A stretch of 64,000 nt of DNA from GCA-003244245 sp052390115 (GCA_052390115.1 JBQTHE010000006.1:10698-74697); one strand, 5' to 3'; shown: positions 16,344 through 25,755, counted from the stretch's first letter. Numbers and translations are program-made. The notes: generated by a model from the letters alone, not told the origin.

Positions 16344-17648
16344 GTGCGCACGATCCGGTCCCGGGCGGTCGTGGCCCTGATCGCCGCCGTCGGCGCGGCA
16401 ACCCTGCTCAGTGCGATACCCGGCGCCGCCCAGCCCAGCGCCCACCCGCCCGGCGCCGCTCAGCCCCCTGTGATCGCCTCGAATACCGCAGGATGCCCGC
16501 ACCAGATCACCCCGCCCCCGCCGGTCGACCTCTCCGAGGTCCCGGCTCCGGGCACCCCGGTACCCCGGCCGATGACCGTGCCGAACCATTCGGTGGGTGG
16601 GCCGCTGATGGGCGTGTGCGGCCTGGTGCTGCCGTTGGGCGCACCCGCCCCGCCAGCGGGAATCAGCGCAACGTCCTGGTTGGTGGCCGACGCCGACTCC
16701 GGCGAGGTGCTTGCCGCCAGGGGCCCACACGCACGAAACCGCCCGGCATCGACGATCAAGCTGTTGACCGCCCTGCTGGCCGTCGATCAGCTTCCCCTCA
16801 AGCGGGTCGTCGTCGCCACGCAGGCCGACGCCGACCAGGAGGGCAGCAGGGCGGGTCTCGGGCCGGGAGGCCGCTACACCGTCCGGCAACTACTCACCGG
16901 CCTGCTGCTGGTCTCCGGTAATGACACTGCACACGCCCTGGCCGAGCAGCTGGGTGGGGTAGCTGAGACCGTCGAGCAGATGAACGGGCTGGCGGGGCGG
17001 CTGGGCGCGCTGGATACCCGCGCTGCCACCCCGTCCGGATTGGACGGTCCGGGCATGAGCAGCTCAGCCTACGACCTGGCGCTGGCGTTGCGCGAGGTAC
17101 TCGACCGGCCGCTGCTCGCTGAACTACTGGCCACCCGGCAGGTGGACTTCCCCGGCTTCGGTGGCCAGCCTGGGTTCGTGCTCAGCAACGACAACAAGCT
17201 GCTCAGGAACTACCCCGGCGCGCTGGGTGGCAAGACCGGATTCACCGACGACGCCCGGCACACCCTGGTCGACGCCGCCCAGCGCGGCGGGCGGCGCCTG
17301 ATCGTGGTGCTGATGCGGGGTGAGCAGCGGCCGGTGCCGATGTGGCAGCAGGCCGCCCGCTTACTGGACTACGGGTTCGCGCTGCCCGCTGGCCGCCCGA
17401 TCGGGCAGCTGGTGGATCAGGCTCCCCCGCCCGAGCCGGTCGCAACAACTCCTGTCACACCACCACCGGGAGCGATTCCCGGCGCGGTCCCGACCCCTCC
17501 GCCAGCTGGTGTCCAAGCCGCACCCCGCCGATGGGCCGGCGGAGCCCCCGGCGCCGGCAGTCTGGTCCCGGTGGCGCTATGGATCGGCCTGGCGATCGCC
17601 GTGCTCACCGTGCTCGGCGTTCTGGTGGCCCGGCAACGCCACCGCTAG
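16344..17648 (+). CDS. D-alanyl-D-alanine carboxypeptidase (PBP5/DacB1-like)
   Basis: 434 residues. Exported serine peptidase trimming D-Ala from peptidoglycan stem peptides. Signal peptide (VVALIAAVGAATLLSAIPGAA), then the active-site triad: SxxK as ASTIKLL, SxN as VSGNDTA, and KTG as GGKTGFTDD. A proline-rich linker and a C-terminal helix (VPVALWIGLAIAVLTVLGVL) with basic tail anchor it to the membrane. GTG 16344 opens the signal peptide. Matches DacB1 (Rv3330) in the syntenic M. tuberculosis region. Confidence 0.93.
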   Translation: MRTIRSRAVVALIAAVGAATLLSAIPGAAQPSAHPPGAAQPPVIASNTAGCPHQITPPPPVDLSEVPAPGTPVPRPMTVPNHSVGGPLMGVCGLVLPLGAPAPPAGISATSWLVADADSGEVLAARGPHARNRPASTIKLLTALLAVDQLPLKRVVVATQADADQEGSRAGLGPGGRYTVRQLLTGLLLVSGNDTAHALAEQLGGVAETVEQMNGLAGRLGALDTRAATPSGLDGPGMSSSAYDLALALREVLDRPLLAELLATRQVDFPGFGGQPGFVLSNDNKLLRNYPGALGGKTGFTDDARHTLVDAAQRGGRRLIVVLMRGEQRPVPMWQQAARLLDYGFALPAGRPIGQLVDQAPPPEPVATTPVTPPPGAIPGAVPTPPPAGVQAAPRRWAGGAPGAGSLVPVALWIGLAIAVLTVLGVLVARQRHR

Positions 17649-17713
17649 CTGATCGATGTCGAGAGGTCAGCAGCGACCACCACCTTTGGCGCCACAGTAA
17701 CGTCGTGGTGCCG

Positions 17714-17719
17714 TATTAT
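17714..17719 (+). promoter_or_regulatory. -10 box of vapB
   Basis: TATTAT, 7 nt before ATG 17727; the most AT-rich -10 element seen among the leaderless set. Confidence 0.5.
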
Positions 17720-17726
17720 TGGCGCC

Positions 17727-17960
17727 ATGCCCGCTGTCCAGATCAAGGATGTTCCAGCCGACGTGCACGAGGTGCTCCGCAAGCGGGCCCGAGCCGCTGG
17801 CAAGTCTTTACAGGAGTACCTGCGCAGCACGCTGATTGCCCAGGCTCGGCAACCCACCCTGCAGGAGATCTTCGACGAGGTGGAGCACGATCCGGCGCCC
17901 TCGTCAGCTTCCCTGCAGACCGCCACAGCCCTCGTGCGGGAAGCCCGCGACGGCACGTGA
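17727..17960 (+). CDS. vapB: VapB-type antitoxin
   Basis: 77-residue FitA/VapB-like antitoxin. N-terminal ribbon-helix-helix (AVQIKDVPADVHEVLRKR) binds operator DNA; the C-terminal acidic segment (TLQEIFDEVEHDP) should wrap the toxin active site. Its TGA overlaps the GTG of the PIN toxin (GTGA, 17957-17960), so the two are co-translated and the antitoxin represses the operon. Confidence 0.88.
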   Translation: MPAVQIKDVPADVHEVLRKRARAAGKSLQEYLRSTLIAQARQPTLQEIFDEVEHDPAPSSASLQTATALVREARDGT

Positions 17961-18364
17961 TCGTCATCGACGCGTCGGTCCTCGTCACCGCACTAGTCGA
18001 TGACGGAGTCGACGGGCGAAGCATCCGTGGCCGGCTGCAGGGTGCGGAATTGACCGCCCCGGCCCACGTGGACGTCGAGTTCCTGCACGCCCTGCGCGGT
18101 TTGGTGAGGTCGGAGCAGACCTCACCGGGGCGGGCTGATCGGGCTATAGCCCACCTTGTGCGCTTACCCGTGCGGCGGTTCGAACTCCCCGCTGTCGCGT
18201 CCCGCACCTGGCAACTGCGGGAAAACCTCACGCCCTACGACGCCGCGTATGTCGCACTCGCCGAACTGCTGTCGGCGCCACTCGTGACGTCCGACGCCCG
18301 CCTTGCCAGGGCCACCGGATCGCGCTGCGTCATCGAGCTCATCCGGGGTGTCCAAGCCGGCTGA
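17957..18364 (+). CDS. vapC: VapC-type PIN-domain ribonuclease toxin
   Basis: 135 residues. PIN domain acidic residues visible: IVIDASVLV (first Asp), HVDVEFLHALRG (Glu), LTPYDAAYVALAE (Asp), and LVTSDARLA (Asp). Mg-dependent endoribonuclease expected to cut tRNA or rRNA when VapB is lost. Overlaps vapB by 4 bases and, tail-to-tail, the ABC exporter gene by 26 bases. The M. tuberculosis VapBC44 pair lies in the same general region. Confidence 0.9.
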   Translation: MIVIDASVLVTALVDDGVDGRSIRGRLQGAELTAPAHVDVEFLHALRGLVRSEQTSPGRADRAIAHLVRLPVRRFELPAVASRTWQLRENLTPYDAAYVALAELLSAPLVTSDARLARATGSRCVIELIRGVQAG

Positions 18365-20336
18365 GCTCGTCGGTGCTGTCGAGGTAGGCCCGGGCTTGCA
18401 GGGTGAACAGCTCGGCGTATCCGCCGCCGCGGGCCATCAGCTCCTGGTGGGTGCCTTGCTCGGTGACCCGGCCGTGGTCCAGCACGATGATCTGGTCCGC
18501 GTGGCGGATATTGGCCAACCGGTGGGTGATCAGCACTGTCGTCCGGGTAGCTGCCGGACTCTCGCCGTTACCGGACATGGCATTCCTGCGACTGAGCGAC
18601 TGCAAAGATTGGAACACGGCGTGCTCGGCGCGGGCGTCCATCGCGGCGGTGGGTTCGTCGGCGACGAGCAGGGGGGCGTCGCGGTACAGACCGCGGGCGA
18701 CGCTGATCCGCTGCCACTGCCCACCGGACAGGTCGTGCCCGTTCTGGAACTCGCGGGACAGCACGGTGTCCCAGCCGTCGGGAAGCTCGGCGACAACAGC
18801 GTCGGCGCCGGAATCGGCCGCGGCGGCGGCGAGCACGCTGCTGCCGGGGTCGGAGCGTTCCAGCCGACCGATGCGGATATTGTTCGCGGCCGTCATCGGC
18901 CACTCGACGGGATCCTGCAGCACGACAGCTACCTGGGAGTGCAGCTCACGCTGGTCGACCTTCGCGATGTCCACTCCGTCCCAGCTCACCCGTCCCTGAT
19001 CAGGCAGGTAGAGCCCGGTGATCACCTTGGCGAGGGTGGACTTGCCGGAGCCGTTCTCTCCGACCAGCGCCACGACCTGCCCGCGCTTGATCGTCAAACT
19101 GACCCGGTCCAGGGCGGGTTCATCCTTGCCTGGGTAGCTGAAGGACACCTCGTGCAACTCGATGAGCTGTGGATCGCCCGGCAGCTGTTGCTCGGGAGCG
19201 GTCCGGTGGTGGCGGCGGGCTTGGGCTAGGCAGCTGGTCAGCATGTCGAGGTAGAAGCTGTGCTCGAAGAGCTGGTTGGCGGCGAACACCGTGGTGGACA
19301 CCGCCGAGCTAGCGGTGCGCATCGCGACCGCCGCCGCCCCGGCCAGGGCCAGCGGCAGCGCCCCGGTGTAGAGCAGCAGGCCGAGTACGCCGTAGCCCAG
19401 TGCCGTGCCGATCCCGGCCAGGCCCCGGCCGACCAGCCGGATCGCGGTCTTACGGTGCTCCACCGCAACGGCCTCGGCGGCAAGCTGGGATCCGATCCGC
19501 CGGTGCTCGCCCAACAAGGTGTCCTGGGTGGTGAAGGCGCGGACCTCGGCCGCCTGGCGCCGGCTGGTGATGATGTCGCCGGTGACCCCCAGCCGGCGCA
19601 TCCGCGACACCATCCGCACAAACGACTCGTAGCCCAGCATCGCCGACCGCACGCTGGCCCAGCCATTGGGCACCGCGGCCAGCAGCACCACCGGCGCCAA
19701 CACGGGGTTGAGCAGGCCCGCGGTGACGATCGCGGCAGCGAGCGTGATCGTCGAGCTGAGCAGGTTCCCGACATCGCCCACTCCTCGGCGGACGCTCATG
19801 AGCCCCTGCGCCGATGCCCGGCGCACCAGCTCCATGAAATCCGCGTCGTCGAAGGCGACCAGCTCCGCGCCGATCACCGCCGCATGCAGCTCGTCCTGGG
19901 CGCGCAGCTCCACCCGCGGGGCCAGCACCGCCTGCACGGCGCCGACCGCCGCGTCCAGCAGCCCCCGGGCCGCATAGGAGGCCATCACCAGCGCCAGCGC
20001 CGGTAACGCTGCCACCACCCGCTGCGGGGTTGGGCCCTGCTCCAACAGCTGGGTTAGCACAGTCGCGGTGGCCAGCAACCCGAATGCCGTCGTACACCCC
20101 GCGACCAGCTCGACAGCGGCGGCCAGCAACGTCAATCGCGGCGAGGTCTGCCAAGCCAGCCGCACCAGCACGCCCAGCGCGACCGGTGCCGCGCGCAGCA
20201 TCCGGCAGGTGGCAGAGCCGGCCATTGCCTCATAGACTGTCGCCCACGACGGGGTCGTAAGGTCATCGACCCCGATCAGCGTCGGCGCGCCCGGATCGGG
20301 TGCGGCCGCGTTAGTGCCCCGCCTGAATCGCATCAT
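18339..20336 (-). CDS. ABC exporter, fused permease-ATPase
   Basis: 665 residues. N-terminal half has about six membrane helices (TLLAAAVELVAGCTTAFGLL, LAAAIVTAGLLNPVLAPVVL, ALGYGVLGLLLYTG). C-terminal ATPase: Walker A GENGSGKST, Q-loop VVLQDPVEW, signature LSGGQWQRISVARG, Walker B LLVADEPTAA, H-loop LITHRLANI. A half-transporter acting as homodimer; peptides or lipophilic compounds are possible substrates. ATG 20336 chosen. Divergent from cinA, overlaps vapC. Confidence 0.9.
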   Translation of the reverse strand: MMRFRRGTNAAAPDPGAPTLIGVDDLTTPSWATVYEAMAGSATCRMLRAAPVALGVLVRLAWQTSPRLTLLAAAVELVAGCTTAFGLLATATVLTQLLEQGPTPQRVVAALPALALVMASYAARGLLDAAVGAVQAVLAPRVELRAQDELHAAVIGAELVAFDDADFMELVRRASAQGLMSVRRGVGDVGNLLSSTITLAAAIVTAGLLNPVLAPVVLLAAVPNGWASVRSAMLGYESFVRMVSRMRRLGVTGDIITSRRQAAEVRAFTTQDTLLGEHRRIGSQLAAEAVAVEHRKTAIRLVGRGLAGIGTALGYGVLGLLLYTGALPLALAGAAAVAMRTASSAVSTTVFAANQLFEHSFYLDMLTSCLAQARRHHRTAPEQQLPGDPQLIELHEVSFSYPGKDEPALDRVSLTIKRGQVVALVGENGSGKSTLAKVITGLYLPDQGRVSWDGVDIAKVDQRELHSQVAVVLQDPVEWPMTAANNIRIGRLERSDPGSSVLAAAAADSGADAVVAELPDGWDTVLSREFQNGHDLSGGQWQRISVARGLYRDAPLLVADEPTAAMDARAEHAVFQSLQSLSRRNAMSGNGESPAATRTTVLITHRLANIRHADQIIVLDHGRVTEQGTHQELMARGGGYAELFTLQARAYLDSTDELSRLGHPG

Positions 20337-20368
20337 GCCCTCCCACCGGCCAAGCATGCCCGCCGCGC

Positions 20369-20374
20369 TAGCGT
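20369..20374 (+). promoter_or_regulatory. -10 box of cinA
   Basis: TAGCGT, 8 nt before GTG 20383; supports that start over the ATG at 20356, which lies upstream of the expected transcription start. Confidence 0.5.
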
Positions 20375-20382
20375 GCCGTCTC

Positions 20383-21672
20383 GTGAGTAATCACGGCACC
20401 GGCGTCCGCGCCGGGATCGTCGTCACCGGGACGGAGCTGCTCAGTGGTCAGCTCACCGACCGCAACGGCCCCTGGCTAGCACAGCGGTTGGGCGAGCTTG
20501 GCGTGGAGGTGGCACACCTGCTCTGCGTCGGTGATCGCCAGGAGGACCTGGCGGCGACCTTGCGCTTCCTCGGCGACCAGCGCGTCGACCTGATCGTCAC
20601 CAGCGGTGGGCTCGGGCCGACCGCCGATGATCTGACCACCGAGGTGGTCGCCGGGTTCGCCGGGGTCGAGCTTGAGCTCGACGAGGCGATGGAGCGGCAG
20701 ATCGCCGACATCCTCGCCCGGTTCCGCCACCTGTCGAATTTCAGCCCGGAAGCGCTGCGGGTGGCGAACCGCAAGCAGGCAATGGTGCCCCGCGGCGCCG
20801 AGCCTCTTGACCCGGTGGGGACGGCACCAGGGCTGGTGGTCGGAGTGCCCGGGGGGCCGACGGTGATCGTGCTGCCCGGGCCACCCCGCGAGCTGCAGAC
20901 GATGTGGCCCGCAGCGCTGGCCACCCCCGCCGTCCGGGCCGTGCTGGCGCGCACCCGGCCTTTCGAGATCTCCCGGCTGCGGCTGTTCGGGCTGCCCGAG
21001 TCGGAGATCGCGGCGACGCTGCGCGAGGTGAGCGCGACGCTGGACCTCGCCCCGCTGGAGATCACCACCTGCCTGCGGCGCGCCGAGCTGGAGATAGATA
21101 TCCGGCATCGGCCCGGCGTCGGCGCGACCCGGGATGCGCTGGTCGAGGCGATCCGCAGCCGGCATGCCCAGTACCTGTTCTCGACCGATGGGACCTCGCT
21201 GGACGACCAGCTGGCCGGCCTGCTGCAGGGCCGGCTGATCGGGCTCGCGGAATCGTGCAGCGGTGGGTTGATGGCGGCCCGGCTCACCGAGCGGCCCGGG
21301 TCCTCGGACTACGTCGCGGGCGGCGTGATGGCCTACTCCAACGCCGCCAAGACCGAGCTGCTCGGAGTGCCCGCGGAGCTGATCGAGCAGCACGGTGCGG
21401 TGTCACCGGAGGTGGCTAGGGCGATGGCCGACGGGGCCCGGCAACGCTTCGGCGCCGACGTCGGCGCCGCCATCACCGGAGTGGCCGGTCCGGGCGGGGG
21501 CACCGACGCCAAACCGGTCGGCTACGTGTGCGTCTGCGTCACGACCAGCGACGGCGCAGTCGTGGCCCGCGACCCGGTGCTGCCCGGTGATCGGGCCGAG
21601 ATCCGCGACCGGTCGGTGGCCGTCGCGATGCATCTCGTCCGGCGGGTGCTGATCAGGCCAGACCCAGCCTGA
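20383..21672 (+). CDS. cinA: CinA family protein (NMN deamidase type)
   Basis: 429 residues with both CinA domains: N-terminal MoeA/MocF-like COG1058 part (IVVTGTELLSGQLTDRNG, VTSGGLGPTADDLT, VLPGPPRELQTMW) and C-terminal CinA deamidase (LAESCSGGLMAARLTERPGS, AITGVAGPGGGTDAKPVG). Family members hydrolyse NMN or ADP-ribose in pyridine nucleotide recycling, linked in other bacteria to competence. Stops 5 bases before the convergent small membrane protein gene. Confidence 0.93.
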   Translation: MSNHGTGVRAGIVVTGTELLSGQLTDRNGPWLAQRLGELGVEVAHLLCVGDRQEDLAATLRFLGDQRVDLIVTSGGLGPTADDLTTEVVAGFAGVELELDEAMERQIADILARFRHLSNFSPEALRVANRKQAMVPRGAEPLDPVGTAPGLVVGVPGGPTVIVLPGPPRELQTMWPAALATPAVRAVLARTRPFEISRLRLFGLPESEIAATLREVSATLDLAPLEITTCLRRAELEIDIRHRPGVGATRDALVEAIRSRHAQYLFSTDGTSLDDQLAGLLQGRLIGLAESCSGGLMAARLTERPGSSDYVAGGVMAYSNAAKTELLGVPAELIEQHGAVSPEVARAMADGARQRFGADVGAAITGVAGPGGGTDAKPVGYVCVCVTTSDGAVVARDPVLPGDRAEIRDRSVAVAMHLVRRVLIRPDPA

Positions 21673-21677
21673 GACGG

Positions 21678-21869
21678 CTACCGCTCGAGCACGTCGCGGT
21701 CCGACTTGCCCTTCACCGCGGCGTAGGCAGCCGAGCCGATGAACACCCCGGCACCGATCACCAACGCCCAGAACAGCAGCTCGAATGCAACACCGATGAC
21801 CCAACCCAGCACCATGAACCCGATCCAGATCAACGCGATGATCCCGAGCACCTTGATCACGGTCTGCAT
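21678..21869 (-). CDS. Small two-helix membrane protein
   Basis: 63 residues. Two hydrophobic stretches (VLGIIALIWIGFMVLGWVIG and LLFWALVIGAGVFIGSAAY) followed by a charged tail VKGKSDRDVLER. ATG 21869 chosen for its GAGGAG ribosome site 6-7 nt upstream. It is a clear paralogue of the 56-residue product at 51510 (same W-xF-xxxG...YAA-(K/R)G(K/R)...VL-(E/Q)R pattern). Function unknown. Downstream of the YihY gene, 44 bases apart. Confidence 0.8.
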   Translation of the reverse strand: MQTVIKVLGIIALIWIGFMVLGWVIGVAFELLFWALVIGAGVFIGSAAYAAVKGKSDRDVLER

Positions 21870-21913
21870 GACAGTCTCCTCAGCGGGGGGCGGCCTTACC
21901 TGCTGCCTCCAGT

Positions 21914-22933
21914 TCACACCTTGCCAGGGCGAGCCTGCATCGGGGTTTTACCCTGGGCCTCTCCAGGGGGCGCAGCCCGCTGCTCCGGCACCTGCTGGCG
22001 GTGCTCTGGCTCGTCGTCCTGGGATTGACCCGCAGCCGCCCATGCCGTGAGGAACAGCAGGAACCGGGAGACGAAGTAGGCGAACACCATCAGGCCGATC
22101 ACCGGGCCGAACAGCTGTCCGGTGGGGCTGGCGGTGACGCTGTCCAGGTAGATGGCGAAGGCCTGCTTGAGCACCTCGAATCCCAGCGCGCCGAGCAACG
22201 CCGCTTGGGTGGCACTGCGCAGCGGGACCGGCTCCCGCGGCAGCCGTGCGATCACCCAGAGGAACACCAGCCACATGCCGGCCACCGACGCCGCCACGGC
22301 GAGGAAAGTCAACACCAGCCGGGCACCGTAGACATCCCCCAGGCCGACCGCCTCCAGCACGACGCTGGCGAAAGCTGTGCCGACACCGGTCAGCGTGAAC
22401 GACAGCACCAGCGCCAGCCCTAGACCGAGCAGCGCCAGCAGGTCGAACACCTTGGTGCGCAGGAAGCCCTCCGATTCGGGTGGCTGCTCACCCTGCGTTG
22501 TTTGCCCCTGGGCCCCACGCCATTGCGCCGTCAGCGCGTCGCGGAGGTTGCCCATCCAGCCCAGCCCGGAGTACAGCGCGCCGAGCAAGCCCACGATCCC
22601 GACGCCGCTGCGGGACGCGATCGCCCCTTCGACGACCTGGTTGAGGGTGTCGCCCAACCCGGGAGGCGCCGCTGCCTGGATCTGGTCCTGCAACTGGCGC
22701 AGCAGTTCCTGGTTTCCGGCCAGGACGAAGCCGGCGGCCGCGAAGGCGATCATCAACAGCGGTACCAGGGAGAGCACGCTGAAGAACGTGATCGCAGCGG
22801 CGTAGTGGTCGCCGTGGCGCTCGGTGTAGGACTGCCCGGCGCGCACCAGCTGGTCCAACCAGGGGAAGCGCAGCCGGTAGCGCTGGAGCAAACCGGGCTT
22901 GGCGTCCGTCTGCTGTGGACCTGTCCCCCGCAT
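21914..22933 (-). CDS. YihY/BrkB family membrane protein
   Basis: 339 residues, six predicted helices, with the family hallmark HGDHYAAAITFFSVLSLVPL and later LRSATQAALLGALGFEVLK and VIGLMVFAYFVSRFLLFLTA. N- and C-termini are polar; the tail is Gln/Glu/Pro-rich. Often called ribonuclease BN, wrongly; true role unknown. Orthologous position to Rv3335c, next to trpS. A TACCGT -10 box precedes ATG 22933 by 8 nt. Confidence 0.9.
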   Translation of the reverse strand: MRGTGPQQTDAKPGLLQRYRLRFPWLDQLVRAGQSYTERHGDHYAAAITFFSVLSLVPLLMIAFAAAGFVLAGNQELLRQLQDQIQAAAPPGLGDTLNQVVEGAIASRSGVGIVGLLGALYSGLGWMGNLRDALTAQWRGAQGQTTQGEQPPESEGFLRTKVFDLLALLGLGLALVLSFTLTGVGTAFASVVLEAVGLGDVYGARLVLTFLAVAASVAGMWLVFLWVIARLPREPVPLRSATQAALLGALGFEVLKQAFAIYLDSVTASPTGQLFGPVIGLMVFAYFVSRFLLFLTAWAAAGQSQDDEPEHRQQVPEQRAAPPGEAQGKTPMQARPGKV

Positions 22934-22941
22934 ACCCTGCC

Positions 22942-22947
22942 ACGGTA
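22942..22947 (-). promoter_or_regulatory. -10 box of the YihY gene
   Basis: TACCGT on the minus strand, 8 nt before ATG 22933; so the YihY gene need not depend on read-through from trpS. Confidence 0.4.
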
Positions 22948-22963
22948 GTGGGAATATGCGGAT

Positions 22964-24001
22964 TCAGCCTCCCGGCGGCAGGAATCCCACCCGGTCGTAC
23001 ACCACCTGCACGGTCCGAGCGGCGACGGCACGGGCCCGTTCGGCGCCCCGGGCCAGCAGCTTGTCCAGCTCGGCCGGATCATCGGTGTAGCCGGCCACCT
23101 GCTGGCGCAGCGGGGTGACGAAGTCAGCGAGCGCCTCGGCCACATCAGCCTTCAGCGCGCCGTACCCCTGGCCCGCGTAAGCCGCGACGAGATCGTCGAC
23201 GGTGCGCCCGGACAGCGCCGAGTAGATCACCAACAGGTTCGAGACGCCGGCCTTGGCGACCGGGTCGTAGTGGATCTCCCGTCCGGTGTCGGTGACCGCG
23301 GAGCGGATCTTCTTCGCGGACACCTTGGGGTCATCGAGCAGGTCGATCACACCGGCCGGCGAGGACGTCGACTTGCTCATCTTCGCCGTCGGTTCGGCCA
23401 GGTCGTAGATCTTCTCCGCGCCCTTGACGATGTGCGCCGCCGGCACGGTGAACGTCGGGCCGTAGCGGGAGTTGAACCGCTGGGCGAGATCCCTGGTGAG
23501 CTCGATGTGCTGGCGCTGGTCCTCACCCACCGGCACCCGGTCGGCCTGGTAGAGCAGGATGTCGGCGGCCTGCAGGATCGGGTAGGTGAACAGCCCGACC
23601 CCGACCCGGTCGCCGCCGTGCTTGGCTGACTTGTCCTTGAACTGCGTCATCCGGGCGGCCTCGCCGAAGCCGGTGAGGCATTCCAGCACCCAGGACAGCT
23701 GGGTGTGCTCGGGTACGTGGCTCTGCACGAACACCGTGGAGCGATCCGGGTCGACGCCCAGCGCGAGCATCTGCGCCGCAGCCAGCCTGGTCCGGCGGCG
23801 CAGCCGTTCGGGATCCTGCTCGAGGGTGATCGCATGCAGGTCGACCACGCAGTAGAACGCTTCGTGATCGGACTGCAGCGCCACCCACTGCCGGACCGCG
23901 CCGAGGTAGTTGCCGAGGTGAAATGAGTCCGCGGTGGGCTGGATACCGGAGAGCACCCGGGGGCGCCCGCCCGGGACAGGATCGGTGACGGAAGACGGCA
24001 T
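22964..24001 (-). CDS. trpS: Tryptophanyl-tRNA synthetase
   Basis: 345 residues, class I synthetase charging tRNA-Trp. Seen: SGIQPTADSFHLGNYLGA (HIGH equivalent), FVQSHVPEHTQLSWVL, MTQFKDKS, YPILQAADILLY, VGEDQRQHIELTRD and the KMSKS loop as AKMSKSTSSP. ATG 24001 gives the normal N-terminus. Upstream of the YihY gene, as in M. tuberculosis (Rv3336c-Rv3335c). Confidence 0.97.
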   Translation of the reverse strand: MPSSVTDPVPGGRPRVLSGIQPTADSFHLGNYLGAVRQWVALQSDHEAFYCVVDLHAITLEQDPERLRRRTRLAAAQMLALGVDPDRSTVFVQSHVPEHTQLSWVLECLTGFGEAARMTQFKDKSAKHGGDRVGVGLFTYPILQAADILLYQADRVPVGEDQRQHIELTRDLAQRFNSRYGPTFTVPAAHIVKGAEKIYDLAEPTAKMSKSTSSPAGVIDLLDDPKVSAKKIRSAVTDTGREIHYDPVAKAGVSNLLVIYSALSGRTVDDLVAAYAGQGYGALKADVAEALADFVTPLRQQVAGYTDDPAELDKLLARGAERARAVAARTVQVVYDRVGFLPPGG

Positions 24002-24087
24002 GCCGAGATTGTTGCAGCCGGGACGACACGCCCTCATCGGGATTAGGCGGTGTCCCGGTCGGCTGTGTCCTCGGCCGCCCGGGAAGA

Positions 24088-24426
24088 TCAGCCGACCGGT
24101 TCGCTGCAGTTGCTGCCCGGCGCCGGCTCGAGATACTGCTGCGCGGCCCAGCGGTCGGGCCCGAGCTGCCGGTAGCCGTTGCGGGTCGTCAGGTCGGCGG
24201 GGACCACCGCTCCCCCGGCGAGTGTCTCCACGACCGGATCGCTTTCGCCGGGACCGGACCGCACGTTGAGGGCGTCCGCGGTAACCGTCATCGTGCACGG
24301 CCGCGACCCGCCGGCTCCACGATCCTGCCCGGTACCACGATCCGGCCCGGTACTCAGCACGATCACAGCCACCAGCGCGGCCCCCCCCACGAGCCACTGC
24401 CACCTCTTCGAAGACTTCCCAGCCAC
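24088..24426 (-). CDS. Membrane-anchored SH3b domain protein
   Basis: 112 residues. Basic N-terminus, one helix acting as signal anchor (WLVGGAALVAVIVLS), then a bacterial SH3 domain (TADALNVRSGPGESDPV, LAGGAVV, QLGPDRWAAQQYLEP) outside the membrane. SH3b domains bind cell-wall peptides or glycans. Two Cys (CTMTV and NCSEP) could form a disulphide. GTG 24426 has a GGAGAG site. Follows icd by 35 bases on the same strand. Confidence 0.75.
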   Translation of the reverse strand: MAGKSSKRWQWLVGGAALVAVIVLSTGPDRGTGQDRGAGGSRPCTMTVTADALNVRSGPGESDPVVETLAGGAVVPADLTTRNGYRQLGPDRWAAQQYLEPAPGSNCSEPVG

Positions 24427-24461
24427 CGGTCCACTCTCCGCTGTCCGTCCAGTGATCAAGG

Positions 24462-25679
24462 TCAGCGCACGGCCTGCCGCAACCCCCCGTCGAGTTCGTC
24501 GAGGAAGGCCTCGGTGGTCAGGAACGGGGTGTCCGGGCCGACCAGCAGGGCCAGGTCCTTCGTCATCTTGCCGCTCTCGACGGTGTCGATGCAGACCTGT
24601 TCCAGGATCTCGGCGAAACGGGTGACCTCTGGGGTGCCATCCAGCGCGCCCCGGTGCCGCAGACCTCCGGTCCACGCGAAGATCGACGCGATCGGGTTGG
24701 TCGAGGTGGGCTTGCCCTGCTGATGCTGCCGGAAATGCCGGGTTACCGTACCGTGCGCGGCCTCCGCCTCGATGATCCGGCCATCCGGGGTCATCAGCAC
24801 GCTCGTCATCAGGCCCAACGAGCCGAAGCCCTGGGCAACGGTGTCGGACTGCACATCGCCGTCGTAGTTCTTGCAGGCCCAGACATAGCCGCCGGACCAT
24901 TTCAACGCGGCCGCCACCATGTCGTCGATCAATCGGTGCTCGTAGGTGAGGCCGTGCTCCTCGAACTCGGCCTTGAACTCCGACTCATAGATCTCGGCGA
25001 AGACGTCTTTGAACATGCCGTCGTAGGCCTTGAGGATCGTGTTCTTGGTCGACAGGTACACCGGGTAACCGCGGGCCAGGCCGTAGCGCAGCGAAGCGCG
25101 GGCGAAGTCCTCGATGGACCTGCGGAAGTTGAACATCCCGAGTGCGACACCGCCCCCTTCCGGAAACCTGGCCACCTCGATCTGCAGCGGCTCACGGCCG
25201 TCGTCGGGGGTGTAGGTGATCGTCACGGTGCCCGGCCCGGGGACCGTGAAGTCGCTGGCCTTGTACTGGTCACCGTGCGCGTGGCGGCCGATGATGATCG
25301 GCTTGGTCCAGTGCGGCACCAGGCGGGGGACGTTCGAGCAGACGATCGGTTCACGGAAGATCACGCCGCCGAGGATGTTGCGGATCGTGCCGTTGGGCGA
25401 GCGCCACATCTTCTTCAGACCGAACTCCTCGACGCGCGCCTCGTCGGGGGTGATGGTGGCGCACTTCACGCCCACCCCATGCTTGGCGATCGCGTGTGCG
25501 GCATCGACGGTGACCTGGTCATCGGTGGCGTCCCGGTGCTCGATGCCGAGGTCGTAGTAGTCGAGGGTGATGTCGAGGTAGGGGTGGATCAGCCGGTTGC
25601 GAATGAACTGCCAGATGATCCGGGTCATCTCGTCGCCATCGAGCTCGACGACGGTCCCTGTCACTTTGATCTTGCCCAC
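24462..25679 (-). CDS. icd: NADP-dependent isocitrate dehydrogenase
   Basis: 405 residues, homodimeric eukaryote-like type (as M. tuberculosis Icd1). Oxidatively decarboxylates isocitrate to 2-oxoglutarate. Substrate motif SPNGTIRNILGG, IGRHAHGDQY, metal-binding DDMVAAALKW and NYDGDVQSD, and NADP-site EAAHGTVTRHFRQHQ. GTG 25679 has AGAGGAG upstream. Neighbours trpS in the same order as M. tuberculosis. Confidence 0.96.
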   Translation of the reverse strand: MGKIKVTGTVVELDGDEMTRIIWQFIRNRLIHPYLDITLDYYDLGIEHRDATDDQVTVDAAHAIAKHGVGVKCATITPDEARVEEFGLKKMWRSPNGTIRNILGGVIFREPIVCSNVPRLVPHWTKPIIIGRHAHGDQYKASDFTVPGPGTVTITYTPDDGREPLQIEVARFPEGGGVALGMFNFRRSIEDFARASLRYGLARGYPVYLSTKNTILKAYDGMFKDVFAEIYESEFKAEFEEHGLTYEHRLIDDMVAAALKWSGGYVWACKNYDGDVQSDTVAQGFGSLGLMTSVLMTPDGRIIEAEAAHGTVTRHFRQHQQGKPTSTNPIASIFAWTGGLRHRGALDGTPEVTRFAEILEQVCIDTVESGKMTKDLALLVGPDTPFLTTEAFLDELDGGLRQAVR

Positions 25680-25741
25680 CGGCCGGGCACTCCTCTCGGC
25701 TCACCCCTCAACGGATCCAGCGTACCTAGCAAGATCTCGGC

Positions 25742-25747
25742 TAACGT
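25742..25747 (+). promoter_or_regulatory. -10 box of the ABC-2 operon
   Basis: TAACGT, 8 nt before GTG 25756; the likely single promoter for the three-gene exporter operon. Confidence 0.45.
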
Positions 25748-25755
25748 GGTCCGGC